A stretch of DNA of 64,000 nucleotides from Chryseobacterium cucumeris (GCF_016775705.1 NZ_CP068760.1:3472001-3536000), one strand, 5' to 3'; positions 37,116-45,632 are shown, counted from the stretch's first letter. Translations and numbers: made by a program. The notes: generated by a model not told the origin, from the letters alone.

Positions 37116-40100
37116 ATGAAAAAGATAATAATACCAATAGGAGCGTTGCTCTTATCCAATATAACCTATGCGCAGCTTTCCACTATTTCAAGCAATGAAA
37201 ACTATATTCAGTCCAAAACGTATCTGGATTATAATGGAACATCTGCTACCAAATCCTCAGAAACCGTACAGTATTTTGACGGGTTGGGAAGACCAAAACA
37301 GGTAGTGAATGTCAAAGCATCACCACTGGGACGTGATGTAGTTACTCATATAGAATATGATCCTTTCGGAAGACAGGTAAAAGATTATTTACCTGTTCCC
37401 CAGCTTTCTACCAGCAATGGAAACTATTATTCAGGACCCTTGGGTGTTTATCCTAACACGTATGGTAATGAAAAGATCTATTCTGAAAAAGTTTTGGAAA
37501 GCTCACCATTGGACAAGGTTCTGGAACAGAAACAGGTAGGTAATGACTGGAACGGAAAATCTGTAAAGTTCAGCTATGACACCAACGGACTGAATGAAGT
37601 CTATCAGTACATTAGTACCACGAGCTGGATAAATGGAGCTACTAAAAGTGCACCGAGCTTATCCTCTGCCACGGTTTATGCCCCAAACCAGCTTTATAAA
37701 AACTCTGTCAAAGATGAGGATGGTAATGAAACCATAGAATTTAAAAACGGTAAAGGTCAGGTTGTGTTGGTAAGGAAAGTCATGAGCCCCGCAGAAAATG
37801 TGGATACCTATTATGTTTACAATGAATATGACCAGCTGGCTTTTGTCATTCCTCCTCTGGCTGTTCATAAGCCTATTACGGATGATCTTCTCAATACCTT
37901 ATGCTATCAGTACCATTATGATGGTAGGGGAAGACTGGTGGAAAAAAAGCTTCCCGGAAAAGGCTGGGAGTTTATGGTATATGATAAAGCCGACAGGCTG
38001 ATGCTTACCCAGGATGCCAATATGAAAGGATCTGGAAAATGGCTGATGACCAAGTATGACCAGTTTGGAAGAGTTGCCTATACAGGAATATTCAGTTCAA
38101 ATGACAGTAGGGCGACAATACAGGATCAGATCAAGGATTTGGTTATTTATGATGCGCGCCATTCTACAGGTTTTGTAAGGAATGGAATCAATATTTATTA
38201 TACAGCCGTCTATTTTACCCCTGAAAGTATTTTGTCGGTTAATTATTACGACTCTTATCCTGCTTACAGTTTTAATCCGGCCTTCCCTTCAACAATTCAG
38301 GGAGAACCTGTATTGACTGAAACTCCTGCAGCTGACGGAAGAAGTACCAAAGGACTACCTGTAATGAGTTTTGTAAAGAATATTGAGGATGACAACTGGA
38401 CCAGGAACTATACCTATTATGATACGAAGGGAAGAGCTATTGGAAGTCAGTCTGTGAATCATTTGGGAGGATATACCCACACAGAATCCAAACTGGATTT
38501 TGCAGGAATCACGAAACAGACTGTAACAAAACATAAAAGACTGAGTACGGATACCGAAAGGGTCATTACGGAAACCTTTGATTATGACAGTCAGAACCGC
38601 CTGGTTACCCATAAACATAAGATTGATAATAATGCTGAAGAAATCCTGGCTCAGAATACCTATAATGAAATTTCCCAGGTTACGAATAAAAAAGTGGGAG
38701 GAGTTACAGCTTCTTCTCCGCTTCAGCAGATAGATTACCAATATAATATCCGTGGGTGGCTGACCCAGATCAACGATCCTGCCAACCTTGGAAATGACCT
38801 GTTTGGATATAAAATCAGATATAATGAAGTACAAGGTCTGGAAGTCCCCAATACCAATTACCCGAACCAAAAAGTAAAACCGAAATACAACGGCAATATC
38901 GCTGAAGTTGATTGGAAAACCTCTACAGGAGCGAATGATAATGTGAGAAGATACGGATATGTTTATGACCCGTTGAACAGGCTTACAGCAGGTTTCTATC
39001 AAAAAGACACCAATCCTTCCGGGAAAGAATATAATGAACTCTTTGCTTATGACCTGAACGGGAATATTCTGAATCTGGTAAGAACCCAGGGACTTCTCCC
39101 GGGAAGTACTGAGGCCATGGTGATCGATAATCTGATCTACAGCTACACGGGAAACAGGCTTACCAAAGTATCCGATGCCTATCTTAACAGTTTAGGATAT
39201 CCTGTAGGAGGAAATGAAATAGGCTATGACGATAACGGAAATATGACGACCCAATTGGATAAAGGAATTTCTTCCATTCAATATAATTATCTAAATTTAC
39301 CACGAAAGATTACCCAGAACTCCAAGGTAACGGATTATATTTACAGAGCAGACGGAGTGAAGGTAAGAAAGGTTTTCGGAACAGAAACAACCGATTATCT
39401 GGATGGCTTTCAGTATACCAATTCAGTATTAAAGTTTTTCCCAACATCAGAAGGATATTTTAATGTTGAAACCGGAAAGTACGTGTACAATTATACGGAC
39501 CACCTTGGAAATGTTAGATTAAGTTATGCTAAAAATGGAGCAGGAACAGAGATCATTGAAGAAAGTAACTATTACCCGTTTGGATTGAAGCATGAGGGGT
39601 ATAATGGATTGGTAGGAAATCCTGCATATAAGTATAAGTACCAAGGACAAGAGTTGCAGGAGACTGGTTTTTACAATTTTAAGTGGAGAAATTATATGCC
39701 CGATGTAGGAAGGTTCTTTAATATTGATCCTTTGGCTGAAAAATTCACATATAATTCTACCTATGCATTCCAGGAAAATAAATTGGGAATGGGTGTTGAA
39801 TTGGAAGGATTGGAATTACTGAAAAATCATACCGGATTTTTTGCAATTCATGGGAACGCAATGAGAGTTGTCCGAGCTCCGGGATCACAGATGAGTAACG
39901 GACAAGCAACCTTTACTGCTGCCGGTATTGGATTGACCACAAAAGGATATAATCCAGGTGGCGCAAGAATATCGGATGGTTCATCAGGTTTAAGATTAAA
40001 ATCTCATGCTTATAGCGGTCCTACACCAAATGGCGCAACAATGGAAAATGTACAGGAAACGCCGGAAAGTATGGATAGCCAAAAGTTTACCACTACAAAA

Positions 40101-40514
40101 AGAGGTTTGGAAATGACCAACAAAATGATCAAGAATTATGATAAACTCAATACTGCTGCAGGAGGAGCGCAAGAGTTGGTTGGCTTAATGGATTTAGCTT
40201 CTAACATTCCTGATGCCATAAAAAGTACAAAAGCATATACACAAGCTGCTAAAGATGTAAAACTTATTAATTCTCAAGCTAAAACAATGGATAGAGTTAT
40301 AGATTTGGTAAATGAAAGTGGAATTGAAATGAACCAACAAACGAAAAATGATGTTATCAATTTTGTATTTGATGGAACTTTACCAAATCCTGGAGCAGGA
40401 TTGATGCCCAATTCTTTAATCATCCAAAACGGAACCCAGATTCTTAGGAATAACAATTTGCCTGTACAGCCTCTTAACCAGCAATTAAACACCAATAAAA
40501 AAGTTTTACCGTAA
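37116..40514 (+). CDS. DUF6443/RHS repeat protein with variable C-terminal tip
   Basis: The 1132-residue protein has a signal peptide (ending TYAQ), a DUF6443 region (about residues 25-160, with TVQYFDGLGRPKQVV), many YD repeats, and an RHS-associated core with YNYTDHLGNVRLSYAKNG and SNYYPFGLKHEGYN. DPLAEK at about residue 871 marks the end of the core. The last ~255 residues are the variable tip (from YAFQENKLGMGVELEGLELL), with no toxin motif that I recognise. Its stop overlaps the start of a lipoprotein gene by one base, the usual toxin-immunity arrangement. Confidence 0.9.
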   Translation: MKKIIIPIGALLLSNITYAQLSTISSNENYIQSKTYLDYNGTSATKSSETVQYFDGLGRPKQVVNVKASPLGRDVVTHIEYDPFGRQVKDYLPVPQLSTSNGNYYSGPLGVYPNTYGNEKIYSEKVLESSPLDKVLEQKQVGNDWNGKSVKFSYDTNGLNEVYQYISTTSWINGATKSAPSLSSATVYAPNQLYKNSVKDEDGNETIEFKNGKGQVVLVRKVMSPAENVDTYYVYNEYDQLAFVIPPLAVHKPITDDLLNTLCYQYHYDGRGRLVEKKLPGKGWEFMVYDKADRLMLTQDANMKGSGKWLMTKYDQFGRVAYTGIFSSNDSRATIQDQIKDLVIYDARHSTGFVRNGINIYYTAVYFTPESILSVNYYDSYPAYSFNPAFPSTIQGEPVLTETPAADGRSTKGLPVMSFVKNIEDDNWTRNYTYYDTKGRAIGSQSVNHLGGYTHTESKLDFAGITKQTVTKHKRLSTDTERVITETFDYDSQNRLVTHKHKIDNNAEEILAQNTYNEISQVTNKKVGGVTASSPLQQIDYQYNIRGWLTQINDPANLGNDLFGYKIRYNEVQGLEVPNTNYPNQKVKPKYNGNIAEVDWKTSTGANDNVRRYGYVYDPLNRLTAGFYQKDTNPSGKEYNELFAYDLNGNILNLVRTQGLLPGSTEAMVIDNLIYSYTGNRLTKVSDAYLNSLGYPVGGNEIGYDDNGNMTTQLDKGISSIQYNYLNLPRKITQNSKVTDYIYRADGVKVRKVFGTETTDYLDGFQYTNSVLKFFPTSEGYFNVETGKYVYNYTDHLGNVRLSYAKNGAGTEIIEESNYYPFGLKHEGYNGLVGNPAYKYKYQGQELQETGFYNFKWRNYMPDVGRFFNIDPLAEKFTYNSTYAFQENKLGMGVELEGLELLKNHTGFFAIHGNAMRVVRAPGSQMSNGQATFTAAGIGLTTKGYNPGGARISDGSSGLRLKSHAYSGPTPNGATMENVQETPESMDSQKFTTTKRGLEMTNKMIKNYDKLNTAAGGAQELVGLMDLASNIPDAIKSTKAYTQAAKDVKLINSQAKTMDRVIDLVNESGIEMNQQTKNDVINFVFDGTLPNPGAGLMPNSLIIQNGTQILRNNNLPVQPLNQQLNTNKKVLP

Positions 40515-40966
40515 TGAAAACAATTAAATATATCTCATTAATCTTAATATTATTAAGTATAAGTTGCTGTGTCAATCAGAAACAAAAAGATGAAAAGCAA
40601 ATCAAAGCAACGGTTCAGAATTTTTGGAAATCAGTTAAAAATAATGATTTACAAGCATATAATGGTTTAATCTACGAATCTGAAAATTTTCCAGGTGTCA
40701 CAGCAGGTGATTTATACTTTTTACACAAGCATTACAAAGCCTTAAATATACAAGAAAGACTAAAAGGCGAAATAAAAATTAAAGATACAATAGGTTTATC
40801 ACCAGATATAAAGATGAAATATGTACAATATACATTTAAAAAAAAGGGAGATTCTAACAACATAAAAAAACCTTTGACTATAACATTAATTTTTTATAAG
40901 CCAATAGGTTTTGATAAAATTTCAGATCCAGTAATTTTAGATAATCACATTGGTTGGGATAAATAA
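40514..40966 (+). CDS. Lipoprotein, candidate immunity protein for the full-length RHS tip
   Basis: The 150-residue protein has a lipoprotein signal (ILLSISCC near residue 18). A helix follows (DEKQIKATVQNFWKSVKNND) in an arrangement like DUF4878/NTF2-type lipoproteins, and then a beta-rich part with VQYTFKKKG and LTLIFYKPIG. Its ATG overlaps the RHS stop. The position directly behind a variable RHS tip suggests immunity, with action in the periplasm. A truncated paralogue follows immediately. Function is inferred from position only. Confidence 0.72.
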   Translation: MKTIKYISLILILLSISCCVNQKQKDEKQIKATVQNFWKSVKNNDLQAYNGLIYESENFPGVTAGDLYFLHKHYKALNIQERLKGEIKIKDTIGLSPDIKMKYVQYTFKKKGDSNNIKKPLTITLIFYKPIGFDKISDPVILDNHIGWDK

Positions 40967-40968
40967 TA

Positions 40969-41166
40969 ATGATTTCAATGAAAATAATTAAATATATTTC
41001 ATTAATCTTAATGTTATTAATTATAAGTTGCTGTGTCAATCAGAAACAAAAAGATGAAGAGCAAATTAAAAATACAATAAGAGAATATTGGACTGCTATT
41101 AAGAATAATGATTTAGAGGGATATAAAAACCCTCGCTGCCGCACGATTGCATCGTGTGGGAAGTAA
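40969..41166 (+). pseudogene. Truncated duplicate of the lipoprotein immunity gene
   Basis: The first ~50 residues (IIKYISLILMLLIISCCVNQ, QKDEEQIKNTIREYWTAIKNND) closely match the preceding lipoprotein. After GYK, at 41127/41128, the frame enters the 151-bp boundary module and ends after 12 foreign residues (NPRCRTIASCGK). It is a remnant cut by the insertion or recombination that brought in the first orphan RHS cassette. Confidence 0.85.
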
Positions 41167-41278
41167 TAAAAATCACTGCTTTTGCAGTGGTTTTTGTGTT
41201 TATAAACAGGTTCAAATAATTATATTCCTCCATTCAATATAATTATCTAAATTTACCACGAAAGATTACCCAGAACTC
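41128..41278 (+). repeat. RHS cassette boundary module, copy 1
   Basis: These 151 bases are identical to 43053-43203. The first 101 bases hold a CACGATTGCATCGTG palindrome and a terminator hairpin. The last 50 bases equal part of the RHS core gene at 39273-39322. Directly left of the module is a truncated lipoprotein gene. Confidence 0.9.
41168..41195 (+). terminator. Terminator inside boundary module, copy 1
   Basis: An 11-12 bp stem (AAAAATCACTGC with GCAGTGGTTTTT, one wobble pair) and TTTT loop. The same hairpin occurs at 43093-43120. It would shield the orphan RHS cassette from upstream transcription. Confidence 0.85.
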
Positions 41279-42461
41279 CAAGGTAACGGATTATATTTAC
41301 AGAGCAGACGGAGTGAAAGTAAGAAAGGTTTTCGGAACAGAAACAACCGATTATCTGGATGGTTTTCAGTATACCAATTCGATATTAAAGTTTTTCCCAA
41401 CCGCAGAAGGATATTTTAATGTTGAAACTGGAAAGTACGTGTACAATTATACGGACCACCTTGGAAATGTTAGATTAAGTTATGCTAAAAATGGAGCAGG
41501 AACAGAGATCATTGAAGAAAGTAACTATTACCCGTTTGGACTGAAACATGAGGGGTATAATGTATTAACAGGAAATCCAAGTTATAATTATAAGTACAAT
41601 GGCAAGGAACTTCAGGAAAGTGGTATGTATGATTATGGAGCAAGGATGTATATGCCGGATATTGGACGATGGTTTTCCCCAGACCCATTGAGTGAAGAAT
41701 TTAGAAGATGGTCGCCTTACAACTATGCAATGAATAATCCATTAAGATTTATTGACCCTGATGGAAGGAGTGCAACTGATTTTGTCCAAAGAAAAGACGG
41801 TTCTATTTACTGGGATAAAAATGCAAACTCTCAAGCTACGACTAAAGCCGGAGAAACCTACTTGGGAAAAGAGTTAACATTTAATTTTATAAGCTATATT
41901 GACGGGAAACTCTGGGATGGTCCTCGCCCTCCAGCTATAGATCCTGCTGGTGTTAAATTAACAAGTACATTAACACTTACAGGTAGAGAAAATGCTGCTG
42001 GGGAACTAACAAGCTTAGTGGGAAGTTTTGAATCTAAACCAGGAAAAACCCCAATAGGTAAGCCTAGAGACTATTATCCGGGAGAAGGAGGTAGCAACAA
42101 TACTTTTGGTATGCAAACGACATCTACAGGGATTAATGTAAATTTTGAACAGCATGCAAGTGTATCTCCAATTGAAGAGATTGGATTGAATTTGGGAGGA
42201 TATAAAATAGTAGATGTCGCTCAAAAACTGAATGTTAATTACAATAGCAGTAATGGTAGCCTTTCTGTAGACACCTATACTAATATATTTCCTTCAGCTA
42301 ATGTAACCGTTTCTGGTAATGGCAATACTTCTAAATTGATGCAGTATAACCAGCCTTCATTTAATAAGCCTCATTTAGCTCCTTATAACAGTGTTCCTGT
42401 GGGCGGAGCCAGAGCTTATGATTTTTCATATTACCCATCAAGATTTTATAAAAGAAATTAA
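41220..42461 (+). pseudogene. Orphan RHS C-terminal cassette 1
   Basis: The frame opens at 41220 with no ATG; the first usable start is a GTG at 41313 (382 residues). It begins inside the RHS core (from SSIQYNYLNLPRKITQNS), is nearly identical to the full-length gene for about 330 bases, then diverges after HEGYN. It has DPLSEE and NNPLRFIDPDG core-end motifs and a new tip of about 240 residues (DFVQRKDGSIYWDKNANS, VGGARAYDFSYYPSRFYKRN) that I cannot assign. With no signal peptide or RHS shell it is probably a silent donor tip rather than a secreted toxin. Confidence 0.82.
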
Positions 42462-42462
42462 T

Positions 42463-42873
42463 ATGTTTAAAGTTAGTCTTATCAATAGTTTTTTGTGCTT
42501 ATTAGCGAAGTATCTTATCTTCTTTTTTATACTTGCCTTTATTGAAGATAGATTTAAGGATGCAGTAATAAACAATGCAGAAACATCATCTGAAATGTTT
42601 AGGCTTTCTTTGAATTATGTTTTATATGTATTGATATATTTAATACCGTTAATATTAGTTTTTTTTCTTCCTCTGTATTTTATATTGAAAATAAAAAAAG
42701 GAATATATTTCATACTTTGTATAGTATTGTTTTTTATGGTTGAGTATAGTGCTTACACGTATTTTTATGCTCCTTCTGATAAAACCTTAGGCATTTACAA
42801 TGTCATTATAGGGGTAATTGTCTTAGGAATATTTTTCCACAAAACGATACGGTTAAAATTTACAAAAGTATAA
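42463..42873 (+). CDS. Four-helix membrane protein, candidate immunity to RHS cassette 1
   Basis: ATG at 42463 lies one base after the cassette stop. The 136-residue product has about four transmembrane segments (LLAKYLIFFFILAFI, YVLIYLIPLILVFFLP, GIYFILCIVLFFMVEYSAYT, GIYNVIIGVIVLGIFF). Membrane immunity proteins usually protect against tips that act on or through the inner membrane. The assignment rests on position. A strong terminator follows. Confidence 0.72.
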   Translation: MFKVSLINSFLCLLAKYLIFFFILAFIEDRFKDAVINNAETSSEMFRLSLNYVLYVLIYLIPLILVFFLPLYFILKIKKGIYFILCIVLFFMVEYSAYTYFYAPSDKTLGIYNVIIGVIVLGIFFHKTIRLKFTKV

Positions 42874-42910
42874 AACAACAAACCCGCTCATTGAGCGGGT
42901 TTGTTGTTTT
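42872..42910. terminator. Long perfect-stem terminator
   Basis: Arms 42872-42890 and 42892-42910 are perfect 19-base reverse complements ending in A- and T-tracts. It separates the membrane protein gene from the remnant of an XRE regulator on the other strand and can work in both directions. Confidence 0.9.
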
Positions 42911-43053
42911 ATAATGCTACATTCTGTTTAACAAAATCCTTAAATTTTTTCTGGTTGATAAAGGTATCAATCATTTTAAATACCATAGATTTTTCTTCGG
43001 GTTCGAGCTCCTGAATGAGTTCCACTTGTTCCAAGATAGCCTTATCCTGTATA
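42909..43053 (-). pseudogene. 3' remnant of an XRE-type HTH regulator gene
   Basis: The minus strand holds an open frame of about 48 codons, with no start, ending at 42909. It contains ILEQVELIQELEPEEKSM, KMIDTFINQKKFKDF and the final VKQNVAL. This is the usual C-terminal helix pair of flavobacterial XRE-family regulators. The DNA-binding half is missing, because the frame runs into boundary module copy 2 at 43053. Confidence 0.72.
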
Positions 43054-43203
43054 ACCCTCGCTGCCGCACGATTGCATCGTGTGGGAAGTAATAAAAATCA
43101 CTGCTTTTGCAGTGGTTTTTGTGTTTATAAACAGGTTCAAATAATTATATTCCTCCATTCAATATAATTATCTAAATTTACCACGAAAGATTACCCAGAA
43201 CTC
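43053..43203 (+). repeat. RHS cassette boundary module, copy 2
   Basis: This copy is identical over 151 bases to 41128-41278, and starts at the same base (AACCCTCGCTGCC). It is flanked on the left by a different truncated gene, the XRE remnant. The internal terminator hairpin is at 43093-43120. Confidence 0.9.
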
Positions 43204-44316
43204 AAAAGTAATGGATTATATTTACAGAGCAGACGGAGTGAAACAAAAAAAGGTTTTCGGAACAGAAACAACCGATTATCTGGATGGTTTTCAGTATACC
43301 AATTCGATATTAAAGTTTTTCCCAACCGCAGAAGGATATTTTAATGTTGAAACCGGAAAGTATGTATATAATTATACGGACCACCTTGGAAATGTTAGAG
43401 TAAGCTATGCTAAAAATGGAGCAGGATTAGAGATCATTGAAGAAAGTAATTATTATCCTTTTGGACTGAAGCATGAGGGATATAATGTATTAACAGGAAA
43501 TCCAAGTTATAAGTACAAATATAATAGTAAGGAACTCCAAGAGACTGGAATGTATGATTATGGAGCGAGATTTTATATGCCAGATATAGGGCGGTTTGGA
43601 ACAGTAGATCCTAGAAGTCAATATACTCATGAAGCTTATAGCTATGTTTGGAATAATCCGGTACAATTTAATGATCCTACAGGAATGGAAGGAGAGGAAG
43701 GAAAATGTCCTCCGAATTGCCCAAGTGGTGTGTCTGCGATAAATATACTTCCAAGTGGTCAGACAGAAACATCAATACAGGAAATTACCCTTACCGGGAA
43801 AGCAGCAGATAAAAGTTTTGGTCCGGGAAGTTTGGCAATGTCAGCATTCATTGTTTCTCAGGCAGATTCTCCTGTGCCTGGTCCTGGAGATGTTATTGGT
43901 GGGTTGATGTTGATAGGAGCAGGAGTTTGGTGGACATATGATTACTTTGCCACACCAAGACAGGCTATACAACTATTGCAGATCCTGGTGCAGGAATGAG
44001 GAATCTGAAAGCGGAAGATGCAGCGGATAAGGATAAAGATGTGAATGGGGTTGATGTTCCAAAAGAAAAAAAAGTTCCTGTTAGTGGTAAAACTGGAAAA
44101 GAAGCAGCCAAGGATGTCCCTTCGTGGGTGAAAGAACAAGGAGAAGCTCCTTATGTGGATGAAGATGGTAAAACTTTTGCAGAGAGGGTATTGGATCAAC
44201 AATATGGAAAAGGAGTTTGGAATAAAGGAAAAGCGAGTAAAGGTCCAGGTTCCGACTTTAACAAAATAAAAAAATGGGGAGATAGAGGCTTTGAAAAACC
44301 TAAACCTAAAAAATAA
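43145..44316 (+). pseudogene. Orphan RHS C-terminal cassette 2, toxin tip out of frame
   Basis: The core part runs from the shared module to 43999. A chance ATG at 43211 arises where the full-length gene has ACG. It carries YNYTDHLGNVRVSYAKNG, DPRSQY and NNPVQFNDPTGMEG. The tip domain is in another frame, read up to 44316 (DVPSWVKEQGEAPYVDEDGK, FAERVLDQQYGKGVW, GPGSDFNKIKKWGDRGF), a pattern seen at the end of many polymorphic toxins. One missing base between about 43945 and 43998 explains the break. The cassette has neither shell nor signal peptide, so it is likely silent. Confidence 0.82.
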
Positions 44317-44323
44317 ATTTTTG

Positions 44324-44815
44324 ATGAAATATTTCTTATATAGTTTAGAACATGTCTATACAGATGAATCACATACAGATTGTAAACTTTTAGGTTTTTT
44401 TGATAATTTAAAAGAATTAGAAAAAACTATAGATGTTGTATCTAAGTTTTCTGGATTTAAAGATTATCCAGATGGTTTTATAATTAAAAAAAAAGAATTA
44501 GATAAAATACATTGGGAGACAGGATTTAATACAGAAGTAGGTGAGATAGGGAGAGATTATTTACCTGAGATAGATATAATAAGTGAAGAAGCTTGTTTAA
44601 TACAAAATTTAAAACTTGTTTACAATATTAGCCATGTGTATACTATTAACCCTTTTTTGGATGATGAAAGAATAATAGGTGTTTTTTCAGATTTGAGAAA
44701 AGTTGAAAAAGTTATTGAGCAATTAAAAAAGCAACCTGGATTTAAAGAATATCCAGACGATTTTATTATTGACACGGTAGAATTAAATGATCTTTTATGG
44801 ACTTCAGGATTTTAA
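44324..44815 (+). CDS. Two-domain immunity-like protein (DUF7336-like tandem)
   Basis: ATG at 44324 is 7 bases after the toxin tip stop. The 163-residue protein consists of two similar halves: KLLGFFDNLKELEKTIDVVS with GFKDYPDGFII and DKIHWETGF, then RIIGVFSDLRKVEKVIEQLK with GFKEYPDDFII and NDLLWTSGF. This unit resembles the DUF7336 type often found behind polymorphic toxins. Tandem duplication of the domain is evident. It is probably the immunity protein for cassette 2, acting in the cytoplasm since no signal peptide is present. Confidence 0.78.
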   Translation: MKYFLYSLEHVYTDESHTDCKLLGFFDNLKELEKTIDVVSKFSGFKDYPDGFIIKKKELDKIHWETGFNTEVGEIGRDYLPEIDIISEEACLIQNLKLVYNISHVYTINPFLDDERIIGVFSDLRKVEKVIEQLKKQPGFKEYPDDFIIDTVELNDLLWTSGF

Positions 44816-44846
44816 AAATCTATAACAAACCTCCACAAATAAAACG

Positions 44847-44870
44847 AAACCTCCGCAACAGCGGAGGTTT
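44847..44870 (+). terminator. Terminator closing the RHS locus
   Basis: A 10-bp perfect stem (AAACCTCCGC with GCGGAGGTTT) and AACA loop is followed by a T-rich stretch. Confidence 0.88.
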
Positions 44871-45068
44871 TGATTTATTTTGTCTTAAGAAGCTCTATTG
44901 ATATATATAATGATCATCAAAAGTTAATAAACAATTGTCTTTGTAAATTATATTAAATGAACAGGTTATGTTTTTTTTTATCTCAAAAATATGTATATTG
45001 GTATTACCAAATTAAAGCGTAGTCCGAAAAGCATATAGAGTAGGAGAAAAAATCAAAAAAATGTTACT

Positions 45069-45212
45069 ATGAAAAATCTAAGAAAACTTTCAAAAAGAGA
45101 ATTAAAAACTGTTCAGGGTGGTATCCCGATGTGTCTGGCAGGGTATTTCTGGTGCTCACTGGAAAGAAAATGTATTCCGGTAGGGTCACCATGCGGACTT
45201 ATTATCGATTAA
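45069..45212 (+). CDS. GG-leader small peptide (bacteriocin-like, Chryseobacterium type)
   Basis: The 47-codon gene begins MKNLRKLSKRELKTVQGG, a double-glycine leader of the kind widespread in Chryseobacterium bacteriocin-like peptides. The core of 29 residues follows (IPMCLAGYFWCSLERK, then CIPVGSPCGLIID) and holds four cysteines. A GGAG-like ribosome site (TAGGAGAAA) lies 16-20 bases upstream. Such leaders are usually cut by a peptidase-containing ABC exporter; none is in this window. A hairpin terminator follows within 25 bases. Function as bacteriocin or signal is not known. Confidence 0.82.
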   Translation: MKNLRKLSKRELKTVQGGIPMCLAGYFWCSLERKCIPVGSPCGLIID

Positions 45213-45235
45213 CTAATTAAAAATAGTAAAAACAG

Positions 45236-45257
45236 GCTGTCTCAGAAATGGGACAGC
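45236..45257 (+). terminator. Terminator after the GG-leader peptide gene
   Basis: A 9-bp stem (GCTGTCTCA with TGGGACAGC, one G-T pair) has loop GAAA-like bases and a TTTTTAT tail. Confidence 0.82.
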
Positions 45258-45279
45258 TTTTTATGTGCTCTCACCAATT

Positions 45280-45502
45280 GACCTAGGAATCAGTAGCGTA
45301 AAGAAAATTTCAATGTAATCCGTTAAAAAATTTCCACTGTCTGAGCATGGGACTTACTCAGAACCGAAGCAGAACCGGATAATCCATGCGAGTTTGGAAA
45401 TTTTAGGAGTACATTCCAATTTTTAGCGGACGATTCCCGTCTTGAACTTTTGTATACTTTTGTTTGACTACTTCGAATCTTCGATTTCAAGGCAAAAGTA
45501 TA
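45280..45502 (+). repeat. 202-bp structured repeat, copy 1
   Basis: The unit opens GACNTAGGAATCAG and ends GGCAAAAGTATA. Its interior folds on itself: TAATCCGTTAAAAAATTTCC pairs with the later AAATTTTTAGCGGATGATT region, and TTTCC...GCATGG pairs with CCATGCGAGTTTGGAAA. The end hairpin here has a longer loop, TTTGACTACTTCGAATC, as in copy 6. It is the first of six copies in tandem. Confidence 0.88.
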
Positions 45503-45516
45503 AGTATAAATTATGA

Positions 45517-45612
45517 ATGAAAATCATAATAAATATTTCACAGGGTATTTGTTTTAGTTCTTTTTTAATCTGTGTATTTGATGGTATTAGCCAGCAGTCA
45601 TTTAAAAAGTAG
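45517..45612 (+). CDS. Small hydrophobic ORF after repeat copy 1 (31 aa)
   Basis: The ORF starts MKIIINISQGICFSSFLI and ends GISQQSFKK. It occupies the same place relative to its repeat as the ORFs after copies 2, 3, 4 and 5. Whether it is translated is unknown. It is too short and variable to call with confidence. Confidence 0.35.
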   Translation: MKIIINISQGICFSSFLICVFDGISQQSFKK

Positions 45613-45632
45613 TATATTACTCATTAATGTCC

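Noticed and set aside
38355..39002. A 215-residue minus-strand frame inside the RHS gene
   Set aside because: It is a shadow of the RHS coding frame with a low-complexity Ile/Ser-rich product and no family features.
43996..44316. An independent gene starting at ATG 43996
   Set aside because: Its product looks like an RHS toxin tip with no start of its own; similarity-like sequence continues upstream of the ATG in the same frame.
32101..44870. The RHS region as a prophage or type VI secretion cluster
   Set aside because: No phage structural, integrase or Tss proteins are encoded; all large products are RHS or T9SS types.
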